Below, one piece after another: positions 1 to 5,172 of a stretch of DNA of 7,032 nt. The notes under the pieces were generated by a model. The model saw only the letters and a list, made by a program, of their open reading frames with translations. It did no database searches and was not told the origin of the DNA. Source of the DNA: an uncultured Oscillospiraceae bacterium. GTDB lineage: Bacteria; Bacillota; Clostridia; Oscillospirales; Oscillospiraceae. Position numbers and translations under genes: made by a program. The stretch is from assembly GCA_910577805.1 (NCBI GenBank), contig CAJTOE010000129.1, positions 1 to 7,032 on the forward strand, written 5' to 3'. Numbering within the stretch: position 1 is the first letter of the stretch; each line of letters starts with the position of its first letter.

Positions 1-4
1 CCTC

Positions 5-142
5 TGGCCTGCGGCCATCTCCCCCTGACAGGGGGAGTCGGCCTTCCCCCGCCAGGGGGGAAGGCTTATCGGTGCGCCTACCGAGACTACTGTGCAGTCA
101 AGCAAGTGCCAGTGTCCGCGCCTTCCCCCCAGTGGGGGAAGG
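5..142. repeat. Cluster of C/G-rich hairpins, repeat-like intergenic element
   Basis: Four perfect short inverted repeats are packed here: TGGCC/GGCCA (5-9/13-17), CTCCCCC/GGGGGAG (19-25/31-37), GCCTTCCCCC/GGGGGAAGGC (41-50/56-65) and CCTTCCCCC/GGGGGAAGG (121-129/134-142). The last two are near-identical hairpins about 78 bp apart. The last is followed by GGCACGCGAAGCG and a GATGAGGGTGAGGG tail. No convincing reading frame crosses the region. The pattern resembles the short interspersed palindromic repeats (REP/MITE-like) common in Clostridia intergenic DNA, but element boundaries, target duplications and copy number cannot be judged from one window. Confidence 0.55.
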
Positions 143-201
143 TGGCACGCGAAGCGTGACGGATGAGGGTGAGGGTGTAGGGCCGCTTAGCAGGATCGAA
201 A

Positions 202-232
202 ATAAAATCCCTCCTGGTGGGAGGGATTTTAT
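202..232 (-). terminator. Intrinsic terminator of the HTH regulator gene
   Basis: A 13-bp perfect stem (202-214 pairing with 220-232, loop TGGTG on the plus strand) overlaps the stop codon of the minus-strand HTH gene. Read on the minus strand, the GGAGGGATTTTA arm leads into TTTTATTTTCG, a standard U-rich tail. The A/T pairs flanking the G/C core are near-symmetric, so it may work weakly in the other direction too. Confidence 0.8.
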
Positions 233-489
233 GATTCTGGGGGGATGTATTCAAGGAGGTCCTCGATTTTGCAGTTCAAAACAAAGCATACCTTTGCAAG
301 AAAATCCAGGTCCGCCCGTTCGATGCACTCTCCTTTATAATAGCGGGTGATTACATCGTATTTGATTCCTGTGATTTTTCGCAAACGATTTCGTGTAATG
401 CCTCGGTCGTGCATCACATCTGCCAATTTCACGCGAATATACCCATATTCTGCTGTTTGATATGAAATGATATTCTTTATTGTGTCCAT
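229..489 (-). CDS. Small Cro/CI (XRE) family HTH transcriptional regulator
   Basis: An 86-residue, single-domain DNA-binding protein of the YozG-like HTH_26/XRE type, presumed to act as a dimeric repressor. The helix-turn-helix lies at about residues 19-53: KLADVMHDRG (helix 1), TRNRLRKITG (helix 2), a turn, then KYDVITRYYKG as recognition helix. The segment ADLDFLAKVCFVLNCKIEDLLEY follows and is the usual C-terminal helix pair ending in 'DLLEY'. The ATG at 489 is preferred because GGGGTGG lies three bases upstream; an in-frame TTG at 501 would add four residues and would sit inside that binding site. The gene is divergent from the 86-residue ORF at 599, with interlocking promoters and a palindrome between them, so it probably represses itself and that neighbour. 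It is noticeably more AT-rich than the long genes downstream, which hints at horizontal origin. Family call is firm; target and ligand are unknown. Confidence 0.9.
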   Translation of the reverse strand: MDTIKNIISYQTAEYGYIRVKLADVMHDRGITRNRLRKITGIKYDVITRYYKGECIERADLDFLAKVCFVLNCKIEDLLEYIPPES

Positions 490-537
490 TTTCCACCCCA
501 ACCCTTGTGAGGTTATCTTAACACTTCCTATCCCTGC

Positions 538-566
538 TTGACATTTTCCCGTTTATAGTGTACCCT
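538..566 (+). promoter_or_regulatory. Promoter of the 86-residue ORF
   Basis: A perfect -35 TTGACA (538-543) is followed after 17 nt by TACCCT (561-566), a poor -10 (3/6). Such a good -35/poor -10 arrangement is typical of regulated promoters. It interlocks with the opposite promoter at 552-579. Confidence 0.5.
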
Positions 567-579
567 TGTATAAGGTGAA
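552..579 (-). promoter_or_regulatory. Promoter of the HTH regulator gene
   Basis: Read on the minus strand: -35 TTCACC (579-574), 16-nt spacer, -10 TATAAA (557-552). The match to the SigA consensus is 4/6 and 5/6. Transcription would start near 545, leaving a leader of about 55 nt. It overlaps the opposing promoter of the 599 gene. Confidence 0.55.
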
Positions 580-582
580 CTA
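556..582. promoter_or_regulatory. Candidate operator, 27-bp imperfect palindrome
   Basis: TAGTGTACC (556-564) and GGTGAACTA (574-582) are inverted repeats matching at 7 of 9 positions (TAGT-N2-ACC), around a 9-nt spacer. A half-base offset inner repeat CCTT/AAGG (564-567/572-575) is nested in it. The site covers the -10 of the plus promoter and the -35 of the minus promoter, so one bound HTH dimer could block both. A second small palindrome, GTTA-TCT-TAAC (512-522), lies in the HTH gene leader. Binding by the adjacent regulator is inferred from position. Confidence 0.45.
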
Positions 583-598
583 TTAGGAGGAATCATAT

Positions 599-859
599 AT
601 GAGTGAAGAAATGTACCCCATACACTACATCCTCAACGACAAACGCTCCATCTTCTACGAAATTGACCCGGATTTGCAAACCGGCGTCCTCCAAATGGCC
701 AGCCGTGAGCTTCCCCCAGACTCCTCCTATACGGAATTGTTCCGTATCCTCTGCCAGGAAGCCAGCCAAAAAGATTGCTCAACCTCCGCCCTGCTCTTTC
801 GCGCGATGCTGGATTATCTCCTGGACCTCTATCAACAGAACAAAACAGACCAAAAATGA
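599..859 (+). CDS. Hypothetical 86-residue protein, divergent from HTH regulator
   Basis: I do not recognise this family. The start is well supported: AGGAGG at 585-590 lies 8-9 bases before ATG 599, downstream of a TTGACA promoter. The stop is embedded in a strong terminator, so it is a single-gene transcript. The protein is soluble, with no signal peptide or membrane segment. The first 40 residues (MYPIHYILNDKRSIFYEIDPDL) look like short beta strands. Residues 43-81 (SYTELFRILCQEASQKDC, SALLFRAMLDYLLDLYQQ) look like two amphipathic helices. There are two cysteines (52 and 60) and no recognisable catalytic motif. Codons are A/C-rich, unlike the GC-rich genes downstream, and resemble the divergent HTH gene, so the two were probably acquired together. 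Function as the regulated partner of the HTH protein is an inference; it could be a small accessory or immunity-type protein. Confidence 0.75.
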   Translation: MSEEMYPIHYILNDKRSIFYEIDPDLQTGVLQMASRELPPDSSYTELFRILCQEASQKDCSTSALLFRAMLDYLLDLYQQNKTDQK

Positions 860-889
860 GACTGCCCAGCAAAGGCCGTCTCATTTTTT
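852..889 (+). terminator. Intrinsic terminator after the 86-residue ORF
   Basis: AAAAATGAGAC (852-862) pairs perfectly with GTCTCATTTTT (878-888), extended inside by GCC/GGC, and ends in a run of six T. It overlaps the TGA stop at 857-859. Confidence 0.9.
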
Positions 890-939
890 CACCCTCATCC
901 TCCACATATAAAATACCTATTAAAATCCCCCCATAAAAT

Positions 940-968
940 TTGACAGCCGCCGGAAAAAATGCTATGAT
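940..968 (+). promoter_or_regulatory. Strong SigA promoter of the CorC-like/yigZ unit
   Basis: TTGACA (940-945), 17-nt spacer, TATGAT (963-968). Transcription should begin near 975. The open reading frame of the next gene extends back through this promoter, so any start upstream of about 975 is excluded. Confidence 0.85.
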
Positions 969-1023
969 GCTATCTGTATTCTTTTACCCAAAAGAAAATT
1001 TTGACAAATTAGGGGGAATCTCT

Positions 1024-1956
1024 GTGCCATCAGACGACCGATTATGGTGGGTCTTGACCGCCTGCCTGGTCCTGAGCTTACTGCTCAATCTGTTCCTGCT
1101 GTTCCGCCGTCAAATCCTGACCCTGCTCCACCAAAACGGGGGAGAGGTCTCGGAAAACGAGATACTAGCCATGGTGGAGGAGGGAGAAGAATCCGGCTCC
1201 ATCGAGGCCATCGAAAAGGAAATGATCGAAAACGTCTTTGAGTTCAACAACTCCTGCGCCGAGGATTTGATGATCCACCGCACGGATATGGTATCTCTGG
1301 GCGTGGAGGACAGCGACGAGACCATTTTACAGGCAATCCGGGAATCCGGCTTGTCCCGGTTCCCAGTGTACGGGGAGGATACCGACGATATCCTGGGCAT
1401 CCTGTCTACCCGCGAATATTTCCTGAACGCCCGCGCCAAAAAGCCCCTGCCCCTGCGGGAGCTTCTGCGCCCAGCCTATTTTGTTCCGGAATCCGTCCGG
1501 GCGGACCTGCTGTTCCGGGATATGCAGAGCAAAAAAATACATATGGCCGTGGTGGTGGACGAGTACGGCGGCACCAGCGGCCTGATTACCCTGGAGGACC
1601 TTTTGGAGGAGCTGGTGGGTAAAATCTATGACGAGTTCGACCCCCCGGAGGAGCAGGACATTATCCCCATCAACGACAAGCTGTGGCGGGTGTCCGGCTC
1701 CGCCGACCTGGAGGACCTGGCCAAGGCCATGGAAATCGAACTGCCCTGGGATGAGCTGGAGGAATTGGACTGCGATACTGTGGGCGGCCTGGTGTTCGCC
1801 CAGCTCTCGGTGATCCCCGACGACGGCAGCCGCCCTGTGGTGGAGTCCATGGGGTTACGCATCCGGGTGGAGGACCTGTCCGACCGGCGGGTGAACTGGG
1901 CGCTGATAGAAAAGCTGGAGCCGGAGCCGGACGAGGCCAGGCAAGAGGACGAGTGA
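1024..1956 (+). CDS. CorC/HlyC-type CBS-domain membrane protein lacking DUF21
   Basis: A 310-residue protein of the hemolysin C/CorC family. Members have been linked to Mg2+/Co2+ efflux or divalent-cation homeostasis; a direct transport role is uncertain. Order: one membrane helix at residues 7-27 (LWWVLTACLVLSLLLNLFLLF), an acidic linker (EVSENEILAMVEEGEESG), first CBS domain about 80-135 starting at EDLMIHRTDMVSL, second CBS domain about 145-200 with the family signature VVVDEYGGTSGLITLEDLLEELVG, then the CorC_HlyC C-terminal domain about 212-297 (LWRVSGSADLEDL, DTVGGLVFAQL). Canonical relatives have either a four-helix DUF21/CNNM domain or, as E. coli CorC, no membrane domain; here a single anchor replaces it, so it probably works with a partner or as a sensor. 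The GTG start at 1024 is chosen because AGGGGGAA lies 5-6 bases upstream and the promoter excludes earlier starts. It is followed after 42 bp by yigZ, probably in one transcript. Confidence 0.9.
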   Translation: MPSDDRLWWVLTACLVLSLLLNLFLLFRRQILTLLHQNGGEVSENEILAMVEEGEESGSIEAIEKEMIENVFEFNNSCAEDLMIHRTDMVSLGVEDSDETILQAIRESGLSRFPVYGEDTDDILGILSTREYFLNARAKKPLPLRELLRPAYFVPESVRADLLFRDMQSKKIHMAVVVDEYGGTSGLITLEDLLEELVGKIYDEFDPPEEQDIIPINDKLWRVSGSADLEDLAKAMEIELPWDELEELDCDTVGGLVFAQLSVIPDDGSRPVVESMGLRIRVEDLSDRRVNWALIEKLEPEPDEARQEDE

Positions 1957-1998
1957 GGCCCGGTGCGGCGTTATGAATGGAAGCAGGGGGTAAGTTAA

Positions 1999-2634
1999 AT
2001 GGAATATTTCATCCCCACCCAGGCCAGCGTGACGGAATTTACAGAGAAACGCTCCCGGTTCATCGGCCATGTATGGCGGGTGGACAGCGAGGAGGAGGCG
2101 CGGGCCTGGATCGAGCGCACGAAAAAAGAGCACTACGACGCCCGGCACAACTGCTGGTGCTACCGCATCAAGGACGGCCCGGTGCGCTACTCCGACGACG
2201 GAGAGCCCCAGGGCACCGCGGGCCAGCCTATGCTGAATGTGTTTGAGCGGGAGGCGGTGGAAAACGTGTGCTGTGTGGTCACGCGGTATTTCGGCGGCGT
2301 GCTGCTGGGGGCCGGCGGGCTGGTCCGGGCCTACACCCAGAGCGCCAAAAACGCCCTGGACGCGGCGGGGATTTCCGTGGTGCGCCGGTGGGTGGAGGCC
2401 CTGCTGTCCTGCCCCTACAGCTGGCACGACCGTGTGCGGCAGGAGGTGGAACGGCTGGGCGGGACCATCGCCGGAACGGATTACGGTGCAGATGTGTGCT
2501 TCACCGCCCTGCTGCCGGAGCAGTCGGCCCAGGAGATTTTGGCCTCTATTTACGATTTGAGCGCCGGGCAGATCGAGGGCCTTGTGTCCGGCGAGCGGTT
2601 CCAGGACGTGCCCTGGCGGCAGAGCGTTTTGTGA
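1999..2634 (+). CDS. yigZ: YigZ/YvyE family protein (IMPACT/UPF0029 domain)
   Basis: A 211-residue cytosolic protein, the usual length for YigZ/YvyE. The N-terminal UPF0029 (IMPACT) domain spans about residues 15-125. It shows the conserved blocks RFIGHV, DARHNCWCYRI, SDDGEPQGTAGQPML (65-79) and the family signature TRYFGGVLLGAGGLVRAYTQ (95-114). A C-terminal DUF1949 ferredoxin-like domain follows (about 135-205). Eukaryotic IMPACT modulates Gcn2 and translation; the bacterial proteins are thought to bind nucleic acid or ribosomal components, but no precise reaction is established. A GGGGG ribosome binding site lies about 8 bases before the ATG. There is no promoter or terminator in the 42-bp gap after the CorC-like gene, so the two are probably cotranscribed, and the unit ends at the hairpin at 2667-2705. 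No functional link between the two products is evident. Confidence 0.95.
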   Translation: MEYFIPTQASVTEFTEKRSRFIGHVWRVDSEEEARAWIERTKKEHYDARHNCWCYRIKDGPVRYSDDGEPQGTAGQPMLNVFEREAVENVCCVVTRYFGGVLLGAGGLVRAYTQSAKNALDAAGISVVRRWVEALLSCPYSWHDRVRQEVERLGGTIAGTDYGADVCFTALLPEQSAQEILASIYDLSAGQIEGLVSGERFQDVPWRQSVL

Positions 2635-2666
2635 GAACGGCGAATACTTTGTTCCTTGATTAATGG

Positions 2667-2708
2667 AAAACCCGTTGAAAAGCAGATGCTTCTCAACGGG
2701 TTTTTGGT
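2667..2708. terminator. Bidirectional terminator between yigZ and the transporter gene
   Basis: AAAACCCGTTGA (2667-2678) pairs with TCAACGGGTTTT (2693-2704). The stem continues after one mismatch with AAGC/GCTT and closes on an AGAT loop. The plus strand ends in TTTTT; the minus strand ends in GGGTTTTCC. It sits between two convergent genes (stops at 2634 and 2734) and can serve both. Confidence 0.88.
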
Positions 2709-2733
2709 TTGTGGCTTTGAGGGTGACAAGAAA

Positions 2734-4467
2734 TCAGCCCTTATTCTGGCGCATCTTCATAAAGTACAGGAAGCCCAGCATCAGCACAATACCCACCGGA
2801 AGCGCGATCAGAGGCGTGCGCACAAAACCGGCGACGATATAGGTGACGAAGGACACCGCCGCCACTGAAATCGCGTAGGGGAGCTGCGTAGACACATGGT
2901 TCACGTGGTCGCACTGCGCGCCCGCAGAGGCCATGATGGTCGTATCAGAGATGGGGGAGCAGTGGTCGCCGCACACAGCGCCGGCCATGCAGGCGGAGAT
3001 GCAGATAATGCCCAGGGGGTCGTCCATGGGGAAAATCGCCATGGTAATGGGAATCAGCACGCCGAAGGTGCCCCAGGAGGTGCCGGTGGCGAAAGCCAGC
3101 AGACAGCCGATCACAAAGACGATAGCGGGCAGGAACATATCGAAGCTGCCGGCGCTGCTGCGCACCAGGTCACGCACAAAATATTTCGCGCCCAGGGAGT
3201 CGGTCATAGCCTTCAGGGACCAGGCGAAGGTCAGGATCATGATGGCGGGCACCATAGCCTTAAAGCCCTCCGGGATACAGCCCATCATGTCCCGGAAGGA
3301 CAGCACCCGGCGCACCGCGTAGAATGCCAGCGTGAAAATCAGCCCGAACGCGGAACCCAGCATCAGGCCCACCGACGCGTCGGAGCCGGAGAATGCGTCC
3401 ACAAAACTGGCGCCGGAGAAGAAGCCGCCGGAGTAGATCATGCCGATTACACAGCAGATCACCAGCACGATAATGGGGGCCACCAGGTCGATCACACCGC
3501 CGCCGTCCGAGGGGGCGTCGTCCTCCGCACCGGCGTAGGGGTTTTTGCCGGAGAACAGGTCGCCCTTAGTCTCGGCGTTGTGCTCGTACATGGCCATGGG
3601 GCCGTAGTCCATCTTCAGGACCACCAGACCGAGCATCATAACAATGGTCAGCAGGGCGTAGAAGTTGTAGGGAATGGCCCGGATGAACAGGGCCAGGCCG
3701 CTGCCGTCCTCCACGAAGCCGGATACAGCCGCCGCCCAGGAGCTGATGGGGGCAATGATGCAGATAGGCGCGGCGGTGGAGTCAATCAGGTAGGCCAGCT
3801 TGGTCCGGGATATGTTCTGCTTGTCGGTGATGGGCCGCATGACGCTGCCTACGGTGAGGCAGTTGAAATAGTCGTCAATGAAAATCAGCACGCCCAGCAG
3901 AACGCAGGCCAGCTGAGCGCCGGCACGGCTCTTGATGTTGTCTGCCGCCCACCGGCCGAAGGCCGCGGAGCCGCCGGCCTTGTTCATCAGGCAGACCATG
4001 GTGCCCAAAATCACCAGGAAAATCAGGATACCCACGTTGTAGCCGTCGGAGAGCACGCTGACGATGCCGTCCTGGAACACATGCAGGACCGTTCCCTCAA
4101 AGGAGAAGTTGGAGTAGAGCAGGCCGCCTACCACAATGCCGATGAACAAAGAGGAATAGACCTCCTTGGTCAGCAGAGCCAGGCCGATGGCGATCACCGG
4201 GGGGAGCAGGGACAGGGGCGTGTTGAAAAAGCCGCTGGAGGACGTGATATAGCCCGCGTACTCACTTTCAGCACAGGTCTCACAGGGGACGGCCTCCCCC
4301 TCGTCGGACAGCACCACGCCCATGGTCGCACAGTCGGGGCACTCGATATACTTGGTGCCGTTGAATTCCGTGGGGTCCTCCCCGGCGGCAAAGGCGGTGG
4401 TGACCAGGCTGAACAGGAGCAGGAGTATGGCCGCTCCTTGTATCAGCCGGCGGTTGGTTTTTCTCAT
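2734..4467 (-). CDS. NhaC-superfamily transporter, probably a lysine importer
   Basis: A 577-residue polytopic membrane protein of the NhaC superfamily (PF03553). Family blocks: FIDDYFNCLTVGSVMRPITD (196-215), APICIIAPISSWAAAVSG (233-250), AFATGTSWGTFGVLIPI (458-474) and CGDHCSPISDTTIMAS (499-514), plus about ten further hydrophobic segments. The start is ATG at 4467: GGAGGG lies 7 bases upstream, and the frame before it is riboswitch leader. Residues 11-28 form a signal-like segment ending AFAA. Residues 30-80 are then probably extracytoplasmic and carry CPDC (43-46) and CETC (62-65), a possible metal or disulfide knuckle unusual for NhaC proteins. A lysine riboswitch controls the gene. Comparative genomics has assigned L-box-linked NhaC-type proteins as lysine transporters ('LysW'), so Na+- or H+-coupled lysine uptake is the most likely role. 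A general Na+/H+ antiporter, as family naming would suggest, is less likely. Confidence 0.93.
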   Translation of the reverse strand: MRKTNRRLIQGAAILLLLFSLVTTAFAAGEDPTEFNGTKYIECPDCATMGVVLSDEGEAVPCETCAESEYAGYITSSSGFFNTPLSLLPPVIAIGLALLTKEVYSSLFIGIVVGGLLYSNFSFEGTVLHVFQDGIVSVLSDGYNVGILIFLVILGTMVCLMNKAGGSAAFGRWAADNIKSRAGAQLACVLLGVLIFIDDYFNCLTVGSVMRPITDKQNISRTKLAYLIDSTAAPICIIAPISSWAAAVSGFVEDGSGLALFIRAIPYNFYALLTIVMMLGLVVLKMDYGPMAMYEHNAETKGDLFSGKNPYAGAEDDAPSDGGGVIDLVAPIIVLVICCVIGMIYSGGFFSGASFVDAFSGSDASVGLMLGSAFGLIFTLAFYAVRRVLSFRDMMGCIPEGFKAMVPAIMILTFAWSLKAMTDSLGAKYFVRDLVRSSAGSFDMFLPAIVFVIGCLLAFATGTSWGTFGVLIPITMAIFPMDDPLGIICISACMAGAVCGDHCSPISDTTIMASAGAQCDHVNHVSTQLPYAISVAAVSFVTYIVAGFVRTPLIALPVGIVLMLGFLYFMKMRQNKG

Positions 4468-4494
4468 AAATTTTCCCTCCAAATTTTTCTGCGC

Positions 4495-4533
4495 AAAAAT
4501 AAAAAAGCATGGCACGCGAAGCGCAGCCATGAC
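4495..4533 (-). terminator. Riboswitch-controlled leader terminator of the transporter gene
   Basis: Read on the minus strand: CATGGC (4531-4526) pairs with GCCATG (4513-4508), with an inner CGC-TTC-GCG hairpin. It is followed at once by TTTTTTATTTTT (4506-4495). It lies 15 bases before the GGAGGG ribosome binding site (4480-4475), so it is a premature-termination element rather than the end of an upstream gene. Confidence 0.85.
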
Positions 4534-4573
4534 AAAACCGGACGCTCCTGCCGGACGCGCCGGAAGGACCGTC

Positions 4574-4739
4574 TGGATAGCGCTCCACAAGTGATTGTGA
4601 CAGTCCGCGGGATATTTTCCGCACGGCCCAGGCACGGACGGGCAGGCACCCGACCAAACCTTCGGCGGCACTTCCTCTCGGAGGACCCAAGCTGCCTGGC
4701 TGGGGGTCCCCGTACGCATAAGCGCCGCGCCTCTATCCA
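4574..4739 (-). promoter_or_regulatory. Lysine riboswitch (L box) aptamer
   Basis: The minus-strand leader matches the L-box aptamer closely. P1 is TGGATAG (4739-4733) with CTATCCA (4580-4574). It is followed by the conserved AGAGGCGCG, matching AGAGGTGCG of B. subtilis lysC. P2 contains GGACCC/GGGTCC (4709-4704/4688-4683). The GAGAGGAAGTGCCGCCGAAGG stretch, with its invariant GCCGAAG, leads into P3 (AGG...GG.CGGG/CCCG.CC...CCT). The P2 loop CAGGCA (4698-4693) and P3 loop TGCCTG (4648-4643) are perfectly complementary, as in the known L2-L3 kissing interaction. CTGGGCCGTGC, then P4 (GCGG/CCGC), ACTGTCA and P5 (CACAA/TTGTG) complete the five-way junction, ending GGAGCGCTATCC. Lysine binding stabilises P1 and should favour the downstream terminator, turning the transporter off when lysine is plentiful. 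A covariance-model search would settle it; the sequence match is already strong. Confidence 0.95.
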
Positions 4740-4758
4740 TCCCTATAAAATTGCAAAA

Positions 4759-4787
4759 ATTTTACCATGTGTGACGAATCCTGTCAA
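4759..4787 (-). promoter_or_regulatory. Promoter of the riboswitch-transporter transcript
   Basis: Read on the minus strand: TTGACA (4787-4782), 17-nt spacer, TAAAAT (4764-4759). A/T-tract DNA from about 4788 to 4832 upstream could act as an UP element. Transcription should start near 4752, giving a leader of about 285 nt. Confidence 0.88.
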
Positions 4788-4893
4788 GCTTTTTTTGAAA
4801 ATTCTTTGGTTTGTTTTTGTTTTGATTTTATGAATGCGGATGAGGGGGAGGGAGGGCTGCTCCCAGCCTATTTACAATTTCTTTCAAAACCAC

Positions 4894-4922
4894 TTGACAA
4901 ATCCAATCAAAGGGTTTACAAT
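4894..4922 (+). promoter_or_regulatory. Promoter of the mini-ORF leader and 44-residue gene
   Basis: TTGACA (4894-4899), 17-nt spacer, TACAAT (4917-4922): a near-consensus SigA promoter. It is divergent from the riboswitch promoter with about 105 bp between the two -35 boxes. The start point is expected near 4929. Confidence 0.88.
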
Positions 4923-4986
4923 AATCGAGTAGCCTAATGAGGGCATGACAGCAGCTGCCAAAATTACAAAAAAGAGGTGAGCGGAA

Positions 4987-5061
4987 ATGGTGCGGCTTAT
5001 TTTTTTGTTTCAGCAGTACAAACCGAAATACAGGCGGTGCGGCCTTTCCGCGTCACAATGA
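4987..5061 (+). CDS. Possible 24-residue leader peptide
   Basis: ATG at 4987 is preceded by AGAGGTGA (4973-4980) with a 6-base gap, one of the better ribosome binding sites in the window, and lies about 58 nt downstream of the predicted transcription start. The peptide MVRLIFLFQQYKPKYRRCGL (plus SASQ) is basic, with a short hydrophobic N-terminus; it is too short and polar to be a KdpF-like subunit. Its TGA overlaps the next ATG (ATGA at 5058-5061), an arrangement typical of translational coupling. No run of one amino acid indicates a classic amino-acid attenuator. Its strong initiation site argues that it is translated; its function is likely regulatory, in cis. Confidence 0.4.
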   Translation: MVRLIFLFQQYKPKYRRCGLSASQ

Positions 5062-5153
5062 CGTGTGAGGAGCCGCCGGTCAGACCGGCGCGGGGTGATA
5101 GAGATACATCCCCGAATATATGCCGTTTTGCCGCCGCCTGTGGTCGAAAATGA
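5058..5153 (+). CDS. Possible 31-residue coupled leader ORF
   Basis: Starts at the ATG overlapping the stop of the 24-codon ORF and ends at TGA 5151-5153, at the loop/3'-arm boundary of the terminator-like hairpin at 5134-5172. A ribosome translating it would cover the 5' arm of that hairpin and disrupt termination. The peptide (MTCEEPPVRPARGDRDTSPN and then ICRFAAACGRK) is rich in Arg, Pro and Cys and resembles nothing I know. It has no ribosome binding site of its own, so it depends on coupling. It could equally be a chance ORF in structured GC-rich RNA. Confidence 0.28.
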   Translation: MTCEEPPVRPARGDRDTSPNICRFAAACGRK

Positions 5154-5172
5154 CTGCAATCGGTGGTTTTTT
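5134..5172 (+). terminator. Terminator-like hairpin inside the leader
   Basis: CCGCC (5134-5138) pairs with GGTGG (5162-5166). TGTGGTC (5139-5145) pairs with GACTGCA (5152-5158), including G-U pairs, around a GAAAAT loop. An ATC bulge interrupts the 3' arm and six T follow (5167-5172). It lies 48 nt upstream of the 44-residue gene and inside its transcript, so it should work as an attenuator. Confidence 0.6.

Noticed and set aside
1..142. CRISPR array
   Set aside because: The hairpin units differ from one another and are not regularly spaced direct repeats; no cas gene is present.
72..350. 92-codon plus-strand ORF over the repeat cluster
   Set aside because: No ribosome binding site, translated hairpin repeats, and antisense overlap with the HTH gene.
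490..501. TTG start adding four residues to the HTH protein
   Set aside because: It would begin inside the GGGGTGG ribosome binding site of the ATG at 489.
940..1023. 28-residue upstream extension of the CorC-like protein
   Set aside because: Its TTG start is the -35 box of the gene's own promoter; the GTG at 1024 has a good ribosome binding site.
1855..2427. 190-codon minus-strand ORF
   Set aside because: Shadow of the CorC-like and yigZ genes, with low-complexity composition and no recognisable motif.
4574..4739. Na+ or Li+ riboswitch, expected if the gene were a true antiporter
   Set aside because: The leader instead matches the lysine aptamer in junction motifs, stem order and the L2-L3 kissing complement.
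4468..4740. 91-residue N-terminal extension of the transporter
   Set aside because: The extension is translated lysine-riboswitch and terminator sequence. The ATG at 4467 has a proper GGAGGG site and begins a signal-like helix.
2896..4833. 645-codon plus-strand open frame
   Set aside because: It is antisense to the NhaC-family gene and its leader. The product is rich in His/Gln/Gly/Ala with no domain, while the opposite strand shows clear family motifs. It is a GC-bias shadow.
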